Assembly: GCA_023247705.1 (NCBI GenBank) | Contig: JAHFFY010000003.1 | Location: forward strand, 78,067-110,494 | Reading direction: 5' to 3' | Source of the DNA: Candidatus Omnitrophota bacterium | GTDB lineage: Bacteria; Omnitrophota; Gorgyraeia; Zapsychrales; JAHFFX01 | DNA length: 32,428 bases | Shown here: piece after piece, positions 24,461 through 32,428 of the stretch | Layout: each line of letters starts with the position of its first letter | Numbering within the stretch: the first letter of the stretch is position 1 | Notes under the pieces: generated by a model | Database searches by the model: none | The model's input: the letters and a program-made list of their open reading frames with translations, nothing else | Told to the model about the DNA's origin: nothing | Translations under genes and position numbers: made by a program

Positions 24461-25339
24461 TCAAACAATGAGTAAATTACAAATTTCAAGGTATTTGCGG
24501 CTCGTCTCGTTTATAATATCCGGAGGCAACTCCGGGGCTGGATAGCTTTTATCCCAATCCAAAGTATCTAGATAATCACGGACAAACTGTTTGTCAAAAC
24601 TCGGCGGCGAAGTCCCGACCTTATAACTCACCTTAGGCCAAAAACGCGACGAATCCGGGGTCAACGCTTCATCAATCAAGATCACTTCGCCTTGATATAA
24701 TCCGAATTCGAATTTGGTGTCCGCAATGATGATCCCCTTGCTTTCCGCGTATTGATTGGCTTTTTGATATAACGCGATACTCAAATTCTTTAATTTGTTA
24801 AAAAGATCTTTGCCGATCTGCTTTTCCATATACTCCAAGCTTACGTTGATGTCGTGGCCGGTGTCTTCTTTCGTGGCCGGGGTGAGAATCGGCTGCGACA
24901 ACCTGGCGGATTCTTTAAGGCCCGATGGCAAATTGATGCCGCAGATACTTAATTTTTCCTGATACTCTCTCCAGCCGGATCCAGACAGATACCCTCTCAC
25001 GACACATTCAAACGGAACCAATTCGGCTTTCTTGGTCAGCATCGAACGCCGGTCGATTTGATCTTTGTACTGCTGAAGTTCCTTGGGAAACTTCTTCAAG
25101 TCGGTGGTGATTAAATGATTCGGGACGATATCTTTGGTAAAGCTGAACCAAAAACTCGACAACTTGGTCAAGACCTCGCCTTTATGCGGAATACAATTAG
25201 GAAGAACCACATCAAAGCAGGAAATGCGATCGGTGGAAACGATCAAGAGCTCCGAGCCTAGATCAAAAACATCCCGCACCTTCCCGCGCTTAAAAAGCTT
25301 CAACCCATTTAAATTCACCGTGTCTATTGTTTTTTTCAT
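24461..25339 (-). CDS. purC: Phosphoribosylaminoimidazole-succinocarboxamide synthase
   Basis: KLFKRGKVRDVFDLGSELLIVSTDRISCFDVVLPNCIPHKGEVLTKLSSFWF; ECVVRGYLSGSGWREY; DTKFEFGL...LIDEALTPDSSRFWP. Confidence 0.96.
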   Translation of the reverse strand: MKKTIDTVNLNGLKLFKRGKVRDVFDLGSELLIVSTDRISCFDVVLPNCIPHKGEVLTKLSSFWFSFTKDIVPNHLITTDLKKFPKELQQYKDQIDRRSMLTKKAELVPFECVVRGYLSGSGWREYQEKLSICGINLPSGLKESARLSQPILTPATKEDTGHDINVSLEYMEKQIGKDLFNKLKNLSIALYQKANQYAESKGIIIADTKFEFGLYQGEVILIDEALTPDSSRFWPKVSYKVGTSPPSFDKQFVRDYLDTLDWDKSYPAPELPPDIINETSRKYLEICNLLIV

Positions 25340-25424
25340 GACTTAATCTCCCTCATCCGCACCAGCCATCTCTATTCTCCCTCGGAGAAATATTCCGTGA
25401 AATATTCTACAATGCGAAATAACA

Positions 25425-27296
25425 TTACCATGTCATCGGGATCAATTTAATATAATCTTCCAACGTACCTTTGTATAAGCAACATTCAATAACATTTTTT
25501 CCTAAGGGATCTAATTCTAGGGTAAGAAACTTGGACAGCTCCGCTCGAAAAAAGTGATAAAGGATGTTCGCCCCCTCATCGTAGCCCTGCTCTCCGATCT
25601 CCGGTTGTTTATGGATCTGAATAAACCCTTCGGGGATCCTGGTCCCCTCGATTTGAATACTCGCCGGAACATATCCCAACAAAGGACAACGCGCGGAAAG
25701 GAGTTGATCGGATTTAAACTTTGCCACACCCCGCCGGGCAATATATTCCCGCGAAATCCACTGCGACATAAATCCAACGTCCCATACGCCGACATATTGA
25801 TTAGGGAATAATAAATAACGGGTCTTGGAGGTCGCGACAATCTGCCGCAACAGCAAATTGGCGTGATTGATAAACCGACCGGTGGCAAATGGCCAGTAAG
25901 ATCCGACCCCTTCACTCATCAACCCGGTTGAATCCGTAATACTTGGATTGGCATCTCCCCGGGGAGAAACCAAGCGCCACAACCAGGCCAGGGCCGGCGG
26001 AAGGATATGAAAAATCCCGAAGATCCCGTAACTGGGATTTTCGACCGAACATCGCGGAGACCGGATGCCAAAACTGCGATAATCGACCTCGGTCGTACCA
26101 TCGATAATATTCGGCACAAATCTTCTGGGTAAAATGACCCGTGGATTCGGACAGGGTTTTCCGGGTTCATCTTCCGTGTGCTCCCAGATAAGACAAGTCG
26201 CGCGAGGAACGCCTTGAATGTTCAAAAAGATCATCGGTTCCTTGGCATGAATACACATATTTTCCAATTGCGGATCGGTATTGTAATGCTTGATATGATT
26301 CAGACGGATAAACCACGCGGCTTCCGCGTCGGCCACAACCAATTTCTTTTCATCCGTATAAAATTTGGGATGCGAGATCGCCATATCGTCCGTGACCGGC
26401 CGCAAAGAACATCCCTGGGTCAAGGCCATGTAAAATTTATCGCCGCTGATTGTGTTGGTACCCATCAACAATCGCCCATCGGGATCGCGGTGCGGATACT
26501 CCAGCATCTCGCTTTTGCCCCCACCGCTGGCCCCTTCATGAAGGATGGTGATGATATTTTCGTAGGGAGTGATCACCTGGACCGTCGAGGCGTGCAATGT
26601 CAGCCAACCTTCCTTTTCCCCGATCTGTAATAAAATCCCGTAAACCCCTTTTTTCGCGCTCGGTCCCGGATATAAATTATAGGAAAAAATTTCATGCACT
26701 TCATCCAAACGATTGTGCACGACCAATTGACGGCCGTTAAAATGGGTGTGCCGAAACGGAGGGGCCAAATAGATCAAGGCCTTGGGGGTAAAATCAGACG
26801 GGATTTCATGACTTTCGACCATGCCCTGCAAATCAGCCAGCCCGCACGCAAAAAAACCTGCGTTCGCCGGAGCGATCAAAAGCGCGGGATAACCAATCTC
26901 TTTTCCGCCGGCCATGAAAGGCAGGATGATGATTTCTTGCTTTTTAAGCCATTCAAACGTCTCAAGACGGACTTCGTCAAAAGAAAGTTTAAAAAATTCT
27001 TTAAACTTCGGTTTATCGGTCTCTTCCTGATCTCCGATGACCATACAGTCCGGGTCGCGGCGGCGCATATATTTTTCTGTATAATTGACCACTAACCCGT
27101 TTTTGCATTTTGCAACGGTCGCTTCAACAAAACGGCCTTTACCGGCAATATCATAAGCCACCTCCACCCAGTCTTTTCCTCCTTCAGAGGATAACTCCAG
27201 GATCTCTCTTCTGGTCTTGGGAAAAATGACCCGGGGAGAACTCTTCAAGATCTCTCTTAACTCCGGCTGAATATTCCAATTTTGCCATTCATTCAT
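25425..27296 (-). CDS. DUF4914-like protein with PEPCK/HPr-kinase-like P-loop
   Basis: ORF track opens at 27344 (639 aa); the ATG at 27296 (MNEWQNWNIQPELREIL) is an equally plausible start. Central 'LHEGASGGGKSEMLEYPHRD...TDDMAISHP...VVADAEAAWFIRLNHIKHYNTDPQLEN' P-loop region. Family assignment is from memory. Confidence 0.75.
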   Translation of the reverse strand: MNEWQNWNIQPELREILKSSPRVIFPKTRREILELSSEGGKDWVEVAYDIAGKGRFVEATVAKCKNGLVVNYTEKYMRRRDPDCMVIGDQEETDKPKFKEFFKLSFDEVRLETFEWLKKQEIIILPFMAGGKEIGYPALLIAPANAGFFACGLADLQGMVESHEIPSDFTPKALIYLAPPFRHTHFNGRQLVVHNRLDEVHEIFSYNLYPGPSAKKGVYGILLQIGEKEGWLTLHASTVQVITPYENIITILHEGASGGGKSEMLEYPHRDPDGRLLMGTNTISGDKFYMALTQGCSLRPVTDDMAISHPKFYTDEKKLVVADAEAAWFIRLNHIKHYNTDPQLENMCIHAKEPMIFLNIQGVPRATCLIWEHTEDEPGKPCPNPRVILPRRFVPNIIDGTTEVDYRSFGIRSPRCSVENPSYGIFGIFHILPPALAWLWRLVSPRGDANPSITDSTGLMSEGVGSYWPFATGRFINHANLLLRQIVATSKTRYLLFPNQYVGVWDVGFMSQWISREYIARRGVAKFKSDQLLSARCPLLGYVPASIQIEGTRIPEGFIQIHKQPEIGEQGYDEGANILYHFFRAELSKFLTLELDPLGKNVIECCLYKGTLEDYIKLIPMTW

Positions 27297-27672
27297 CTTT
27301 GGGACTCCACAAGAAAAGCCAACATCATTTTTCAACTCACGCATTCCTAAAACTTCTTCATCACCGAATTTTGAGTTGAAATTGCTGAATGTTGGCCTAC
27401 AAAAAAACCATCCTCCCCCTCGGACTTACTTTGAATACACGCACACATGAACTCAACCTTACGAGGCCTAAATAATTTCGATCTTATTCATTGGTAAATT
27501 TTAGATAACGCTTATCACTGTCAGTAATAATAAACGTTTCTCAGATTTAAAGAGATTATAAATATATCAGATTTTCTATCTATATACAAACACCTTTTTT
27601 GAGTAATTGATTGCAAATTTTCAGAAGAAAATTGCCTTTTTTGACTCCAAAATACAGCTTTCAGGATTAATA

Positions 27673-27695
27673 ACCCCGCCTCAAGGAGACGGGGT
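27673..27695 (-). terminator. Hairpin downstream of cysA, possible terminator
   Basis: ACCCCGcCTC-AAG-GAGaCGGGGT inverted repeat (one mismatch, 3-nt loop) about 110 bp past the cysA stop. No long U-tract, so the function is uncertain. Confidence 0.5.
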
Positions 27696-27801
27696 ATGGG
27701 CTTACTTCATTTCGAATAGTTTCAGTTGGACTTCGTGCGGCTTTTGGCCTTGCCGCGCTATGTACTTTTCTAATCAATCGACTGGAAAAATAGAGGGAAT
27801 A

Positions 27802-28821
27802 TTAAATCTCATACTCGCTGAACGCGATATTCTTCGGGGTTAAAAATACTTCATCGCTTTTTGTCAGTTTCAAGGCCCGATATTCTTCCTGAGACATTTC
27901 CACCTGGAAAATTTCCCCTTTTTGCGATTGCGCATCAATTTTCACGATGGACCCGGCGAGATTGACGAAGGTTAAAACAACTTTCACGGAATTTTCCGAA
28001 AGCGGTGAACGGCTCACGATCAATTGATGCGGACGGACATACATCTTGGCCGGTTTCTCGCCGGATTTATGTTCTGCGCTGGAACGGGCATGGAAGATAT
28101 TAACGTTCCCCAGGAAATTTAACACAAAGACCGAAGCCGGATTGTGATAAACATCTTCCGGACTACCGACTTGTTCAATCTTGCCTTTGTTCATGACCAC
28201 GATTTTGTCAGCGACCTCCAAGGCCTCTTCCTGATCGTGCGTGACAAAAAGCGTTGTAATGTGCAGATGATCATGAAACCGCCGCAACCACTGACGCAGT
28301 TCTTTGCGGACCTGCGCATCCAGAGAACCAAAAGGTTCATCAAGCAGCAGAATTTTCGGTTCAATCGCCAAGGCCCTGGCCAAGGCGATCCGCTGCCGTT
28401 GCCCGCCGGAAAGCTGGGACGGAAACCGGGACGCCACCCATTCCAGTTGAACCAATTTCAACAACTCATGGACTTTTTCTTTGATTTGCTTTTCGCTGGG
28501 ACGGAGGGCTTTGGGTTTAACCCTTAGACCGAATGCAATATTTTCAAACACGGTCATATGACGGAACAATGCATAATGCTGGAACACAAAACCGACGTTA
28601 CGATCTTTAGTCATTTTTCCCCGCGCATCATCACCGTGAAAGAAAATTTCACCGCAATCCGCAGTCTCCAATCCGGCGATAATCCGCAGTAAGGTTGTCT
28701 TGCCCGATCCGGAAGGACCCAACAGGGCCACCAGCTCTCCGGTCGCAACTTTCAAACTGACCTGATCAAGGGCTTTAAAGGTTCCGAATGTTTTATCAAT
28801 GGCCTTTACTTCAATGCTCAT
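27802..28821 (-). CDS. cysA: Sulfate/thiosulfate ABC transporter ATP-binding protein
   Basis: Walker [10 protein letters not shown], signature [16 protein letters not shown], Walker [14 protein letters not shown]; directly downstream of cysTW-type permeases. Confidence 0.94.
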   Translation of the reverse strand: MSIEVKAIDKTFGTFKALDQVSLKVATGELVALLGPSGSGKTTLLRIIAGLETADCGEIFFHGDDARGKMTKDRNVGFVFQHYALFRHMTVFENIAFGLRVKPKALRPSEKQIKEKVHELLKLVQLEWVASRFPSQLSGGQRQRIALARALAIEPKILLLDEPFGSLDAQVRKELRQWLRRFHDHLHITTLFVTHDQEEALEVADKIVVMNKGKIEQVGSPEDVYHNPASVFVLNFLGNVNIFHARSSAEHKSGEKPAKMYVRPHQLIVSRSPLSENSVKVVLTFVNLAGSIVKIDAQSQKGEIFQVEMSQEEYRALKLTKSDEVFLTPKNIAFSEYEI

Positions 28822-29678
28822 ACGTGATTCTCCATCTTGATAACAAATTTTCCGGCGGCAGCTAATTCTGCCCGGTATTTGAATTCAATGATTGATTTTA
28901 AAATCAGCGTGACCAAAGCCAGCATCGCCAGTAACGATGCCGCCGCGAACGCCGCGGTAAAATTATATTCGTTATAAAGGATTTCAATATGCAAAGGCAG
29001 TGTGTTGGTTTGTCCGCGGATATGCCCGGAGACGACCGACACCGCTCCGAATTCCCCCATGGCCCGGGCATTACACAAAATCACGCCATACAAAAGTCCC
29101 CATTTGATATTCGGTAACGTGACGCGCCAAAACGTTTGAAAGCCGTTCGCGCCCAGCGTCATCGCGGCCTCTTCCTCTTCATTGCCGAACGCTTTCATGA
29201 CCGGAATCAGTTCGCGCGCCACCATCGGGAAGGTGACGAAGATCGTCGTTAAAATGATCGCCGGAAGCGCGAAGATCACCTTGATCCCGTGCGCCCGTAA
29301 CCACGGCCCCAACGCCCCTTGCGCTCCGAACAGCAAAACAAAAATCAAACCCGAAATGACCGGAGACACCGATAAAGGCAGATCAATCAGAGTGATCAAT
29401 AAATTTTTTAAGCGAAAATCAAATTTGGCAATCGCCCACGACGCGGCAACACCGAAAATCAAATTAAACGGTACGGCGATCAAAGCCGTCAGTAATGTCA
29501 GACGAATCGCCGCAAGCGCGGCGGGATCACTCAGCGATTTCAGATAGATTGCAATCCCTTTGTTTAAAGCGTTCATAAAAACAACCGTTAGTGGCAATAA
29601 AATAAACAATGCCAGAAAACTTAAAGCAATTCCAATTAATGCCCTGCGTATCCAGGCTGGTTCGGTGCGTGTCGACAT
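28818..29678 (-). CDS. cysW: Sulfate ABC transporter permease CysW
   Basis: Binding-protein-dependent permease with [51 protein letters not shown]. Start overlaps the cysA end/start region by 4 bp. Confidence 0.92.
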   Translation of the reverse strand: MSTRTEPAWIRRALIGIALSFLALFILLPLTVVFMNALNKGIAIYLKSLSDPAALAAIRLTLLTALIAVPFNLIFGVAASWAIAKFDFRLKNLLITLIDLPLSVSPVISGLIFVLLFGAQGALGPWLRAHGIKVIFALPAIILTTIFVTFPMVARELIPVMKAFGNEEEEAAMTLGANGFQTFWRVTLPNIKWGLLYGVILCNARAMGEFGAVSVVSGHIRGQTNTLPLHIEILYNEYNFTAAFAAASLLAMLALVTLILKSIIEFKYRAELAAAGKFVIKMENHV

Positions 29679-29679
29679 T

Positions 29680-30507
29680 TTATCCCATCCCGATTCGTTT
29701 AGAAGAAACCCATTGTAAAAAATTGGTCAACGCCAATAACGCGAACGAAATCAAAAGCATGACGACCGCGATCGCAGTCGCACCGGTGTAATCGAACTGT
29801 TCGAGTTTGGTCATGATTAAAAGCGGGGCGATCTCGGTTTTTCCGGGGATATTCCCGGCGATAAATATAACGGATCCGTACTCTCCGATCGCGCGGGCAA
29901 ACGCCAGCGTAAATCCTGTGATCAAAGCCGGGATCAAATTCGGAAAAAAAATTTTGATGAATATCTGCCAGCGGTCGGCCCCCAGGCTGGCGGCGGCGTC
30001 TTCCAGTTCCGGGTCCAACTCCTGCAAAACCGGTTCCACCGTCCGGACGACAAAAGGCAGTCCGATAAAAATCAGCGCGATCGTGATCCCCAACGGATTA
30101 TAAGCAGATTGAATCCCAAATTGATAAAGATACTGTCCCACCCAGCCGTTTTGAGAATAAAGCGATGTTAAAGCGATCCCGGTGACCGCCGTCGGTAACG
30201 CGAAAGGAAAATCAACCATGGCATCAATTAACTTTTTTCCCGGGAAGGAATAACGTGAAAGCACCCAGGCAATCAAAAATCCAAACACCACATTAACCAA
30301 TCCGGCGATAAAACTCGCCGTGAAACTTAAACGATAGGCCGCCAATGTGCGCGGATGAGAAACAACCATCCAAATTTCTTTCAGCCCCATGGAAGATGTC
30401 TTGATGAAAAGCATCGATAACGGGATCAAAACAATCAATCCCAAATAAAAAATGGTATAACCTAATGAAATGCGAAACCCGGGAAGAGTCGATTTATGTT
30501 TAAACAT
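29680..30507 (-). CDS. cysT: Sulfate ABC transporter permease CysT/CysU
   Basis: ELEDAAASLGADRWQIFIKIFFPNLIPALITGFTLAFARAIGEYGSVIFIAG. ORF track opens at 30657, inside the upstream sbp gene; the ATG at 30507 with an AAAGGA SD is the more likely start (MFKHKSTLPGFRISLG). Confidence 0.92.
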   Translation of the reverse strand: MFKHKSTLPGFRISLGYTIFYLGLIVLIPLSMLFIKTSSMGLKEIWMVVSHPRTLAAYRLSFTASFIAGLVNVVFGFLIAWVLSRYSFPGKKLIDAMVDFPFALPTAVTGIALTSLYSQNGWVGQYLYQFGIQSAYNPLGITIALIFIGLPFVVRTVEPVLQELDPELEDAAASLGADRWQIFIKIFFPNLIPALITGFTLAFARAIGEYGSVIFIAGNIPGKTEIAPLLIMTKLEQFDYTGATAIAVVMLLISFALLALTNFLQWVSSKRIGMG

Positions 30508-30535
30508 CTTAAGTACTTTTTCCTTTCTCAAAAAA

Positions 30536-31552
30536 TCAAAGCGGAGAAATCTGATCAAAGATCCCTTGATCGGCAAAATGTGTTTTTTGCGCCTTCTGCC
30601 ATCCGCCGAACACCTCATCCACCGTGAAAAGCTTAATCGGCGGAAACTGGGCGGCATATTTTTGGGCGACGCTTTTTAACCGGGGACGATAATAATGTTT
30701 CGCCACGATCTCCTGCCCTTGCGGCGTGTACAAAAAATTTAAATATTCCTCGGCGAGTTTACGCGTGCCGTGCTGATCGGCCACACGATCAACCACCGCC
30801 ACCGGTGGTTCAGCCAAAATACTGACCGATGGAACAACAATTTCGAATCTCTCCGGACCTAAATCCTTGACCGCCAAATAAGCTTCATTTTCCCAAGAAA
30901 TCAAAACATCCCCGATGCCGCGTTCGACAAAAGTCGTCGTGGATGCGCGCGCGCCGGAATCCAGGACAGGAACATTTTTGAAAACAGCCCGGACAAAATC
31001 TTTGGCCTTAAGTTCATCATTATTCCATTTTCTTAACGCATATCCCCACGCAGCCAGATAATTCCATCTGGCACCGCCAGAAGTTTTTGGATTTGGGGTC
31101 ACAACTGAAATTCCGGAACGCGCCAAGTCATCCCAATCTTTAATATTTTTGGGATTTCCTTGGCGCACCAAGAACACAATAATAGAAGTATAAGGCGAAC
31201 TGTTATCCGGCAGGCGTTCCTGCCATTGGATGGGAAGCAGTCCGGATTTTTCGGCGATCGCATCGATGTCGTAGGCCAGCGCAAGAGTGACGACATCCGC
31301 ATCCAACCCTTCGATCACCGAGCGGGCTTGTTTGCCGCTGCCAGCGTGAGACTGATTGATGACCACCGTTTCTCCAGTCTTCTCTTTCCAATACTGCGTA
31401 AAAACCTTATTGTAATCTACGTATAATTCCCGCGTCGGATCGTAGGAAACATTGAGCAATGTTACTTCTTTATCTTTAGGCCAAGCTTTCCCAGTCAAAT
31501 TAATCATGGCCATTCCTATTAAAATCCCAATCAAAACATACCGCACTTTCAT
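30536..31552 (-). CDS. Sulfate-binding periplasmic protein (Sbp/CysP-like)
   Basis: Signal peptide, then [70 protein letters not shown], the classic Sbp N-terminal pattern. Confidence 0.95.
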   Translation of the reverse strand: MKVRYVLIGILIGMAMINLTGKAWPKDKEVTLLNVSYDPTRELYVDYNKVFTQYWKEKTGETVVINQSHAGSGKQARSVIEGLDADVVTLALAYDIDAIAEKSGLLPIQWQERLPDNSSPYTSIIVFLVRQGNPKNIKDWDDLARSGISVVTPNPKTSGGARWNYLAAWGYALRKWNNDELKAKDFVRAVFKNVPVLDSGARASTTTFVERGIGDVLISWENEAYLAVKDLGPERFEIVVPSVSILAEPPVAVVDRVADQHGTRKLAEEYLNFLYTPQGQEIVAKHYYRPRLKSVAQKYAAQFPPIKLFTVDEVFGGWQKAQKTHFADQGIFDQISPL

Positions 31553-31621
31553 CTCAAAAATCTCCGTGTTTTATTAAACCATTTAGTCTATGTTTTTAGT
31601 AGTCTTTGAACATAAAAAAAA

Positions 31622-32077
31622 TTAAATCTGATAATTCGCGGTCAAATCAGAGCTAAAATTTTTTACCTTCAAAATAACGTCCGCCAAACTCGTTTTATCT
31701 AAAATGTTCGCCATAGCTTCTCGCACATCCTTCATCACCAGCCTGATCCCGCAATGATGTTCGTCTTTACACTCTTTACATTTTTTATAAGCAGTCTGAC
31801 TCACACACGACACCGGGGCCAATGGCCCATCGAGAATACGAATCACCTGCCCGAGCTTGATTTCCGAAGGATGCCGGGCCAGTTGATATCCACCACCCTT
31901 TCCCTTCTTACTTTCCAGGATTCCGTGATTTTTTAAATCCAACAAAATTAATTCCAGAAACTTTTTCGGAATCCGTTCTTCCTGCGCCAAATCCGCGATC
32001 AAAACAGGACCCTTATTATATTTCTGGCTTAAGGAAAATAAGGCGTGTAATCCGTATTTTGTTTTGTTGGAAATCAT
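31622..32077 (-). CDS. Rrf2-family transcriptional regulator (cysteine-containing)
   Basis: MISNKTKYGLHALFSLSQKYNKGPVLIADLAQEERIPKKFLELILLDLKNHGILESKKGKGGGYQLARHPSEIKLGQVIRILDGPLAPVSCVS: Rrf2 wHTH. Cysteine cluster C-x8-C-x2-C-x5-C (CVSQTAYKKCKECKDEHHC). Confidence 0.93.
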   Translation of the reverse strand: MISNKTKYGLHALFSLSQKYNKGPVLIADLAQEERIPKKFLELILLDLKNHGILESKKGKGGGYQLARHPSEIKLGQVIRILDGPLAPVSCVSQTAYKKCKECKDEHHCGIRLVMKDVREAMANILDKTSLADVILKVKNFSSDLTANYQI

Positions 32078-32098
32078 TAACTACTCTCCCTATAGATA

Positions 32099-32118
32099 TT
32101 GTAGAGATTAATCTACAA
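32099..32118. promoter_or_regulatory. Perfect inverted repeat TTGTAGA-GATTAA-TCTACAA, candidate Rrf2 operator
   Basis: 7-bp perfect arms, 6-nt spacer, 21 bp upstream of the Rrf2 ATG and overlapping a candidate -10 element. Confidence 0.6.
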
Positions 32119-32133
32119 AACAAGCCTTGTCAA
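32105..32133 (-). promoter_or_regulatory. Candidate sigma70-type promoter for the Rrf2 gene
   Basis: Minus strand TTGACA (32133-32128), 17-nt spacer, TAATCT (32110-32105). The -35 is perfect and the -10 is weak. Confidence 0.5.
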
Positions 32134-32147
32134 GATTTTTTTGATTG

Positions 32148-32384
32148 CTATTTTATTCTTAAGAAAATCTTCGCCAATGACAGGACGATTAAAATCACCG
32201 CGAGCAAACAGACCACACTCGCGGCGCTCGGCAGATCAAAGTCATAGGAAATAATCATACCACTTAGACTGGCGAGGAATCCCACCGACCACCCGATCAT
32301 CAGACGGGTCTTGATACTCTGCGAAAAAATCACCGCGCAAGCGGCCGGAATAATCATAAAAAAATAAACTAGAATCCATCTCAT
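32148..32384 (-). CDS. C-terminal part of an ABC-3 (ZnuB/MntB-like) metal transporter permease; probably truncated or frame-disrupted
   Basis: 78 aa 'VYFFMIIPAACAVIFSQSIKTRLMIGWSVGFLASLSGMIISYDFDLPSAASVVCLLAVILIVL' matches the end of ABC-3 permeases (LLIIPAATA...G...SxxYDxPxGxxVVLxxALLFxL). An in-frame TAA lies just upstream. Confidence 0.6.
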   Translation of the reverse strand: MRWILVYFFMIIPAACAVIFSQSIKTRLMIGWSVGFLASLSGMIISYDFDLPSAASVVCLLAVILIVLSLAKIFLRIK

Positions 32385-32428
32385 AAATAGAGTTTAACGA
32401 GCATAAGTATTGAAGCTAACTGAACCAT

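Noticed and set aside
27347-27448. 33 aa upstream ORF MCACIQSKSEGEDGFFVGQHSAISTQNSVMKKF, a possible Cys-responsive leader peptide before the DUF4914 gene
   Set aside because: Weak RBS, only two Cys, no attenuator structure seen; not distinguishable from chance.
30508-30657. 50-codon N-terminal extension of cysT ([20 protein letters not shown]...)
   Set aside because: Overlaps the end of the sbp gene; the ATG at 30507 has a good SD and gives a normal permease N-terminus.
1-32428. CRISPR arrays, tRNA/rRNA genes, IS elements, prophage
   Set aside because: Looked for regularly spaced repeats, tRNA-like or rRNA sequences, transposases and integrases; none seen.

Overview
All confidently called genes in this 32.4 kb window are on the minus strand. 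Read 5'->3' on the minus strand, they are: the C-terminal end of an ABC-3 (ZnuB/MntB-like) metal permease; an Rrf2-family regulator; a sulfate ABC importer operon (sbp/cysP-like, cysT, cysW, cysA); a DUF4914-like P-loop protein; purC; a TPR+SPOR protein; miaA; a polytopic membrane protein fused to a spermidine-synthase-like domain; hflX; two adjacent giant exported proteins (about 2570 and 2316 aa); clpB; two small hypothetical proteins; and the start of a YaaA-like gene cut by the window edge. The giant pair fills 14.7 kb, 45% of the window, and is the most interesting content. Both giants share a long conserved N-terminal exported module and a short conserved C-terminal module, but their central payloads differ completely. 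Giant 1 carries LysM repeats, an HExxH motif, a JAB/MPN-like segment and an ADP-ribosyltransferase-like R-S-E segment. Giant 2 carries HNxxH/HDxxH phosphodiesterase-like motifs, a cyclic-nucleotide-binding domain and an HExxH motif. A short recurring D(K/R)A(M/L)L peptide sits at several apparent module boundaries. From memory, the N- and C-terminal modules resemble giant proteins of Candidatus Omnitrophota (OP3), but no database was searched. Other points are an Rrf2-type palindrome over a candidate -10 element, an attenuator-like leader before the giant operon and a probably frame-disrupted metal permease. Domain calls come from motif reading by eye and need profile-HMM or structure confirmation.
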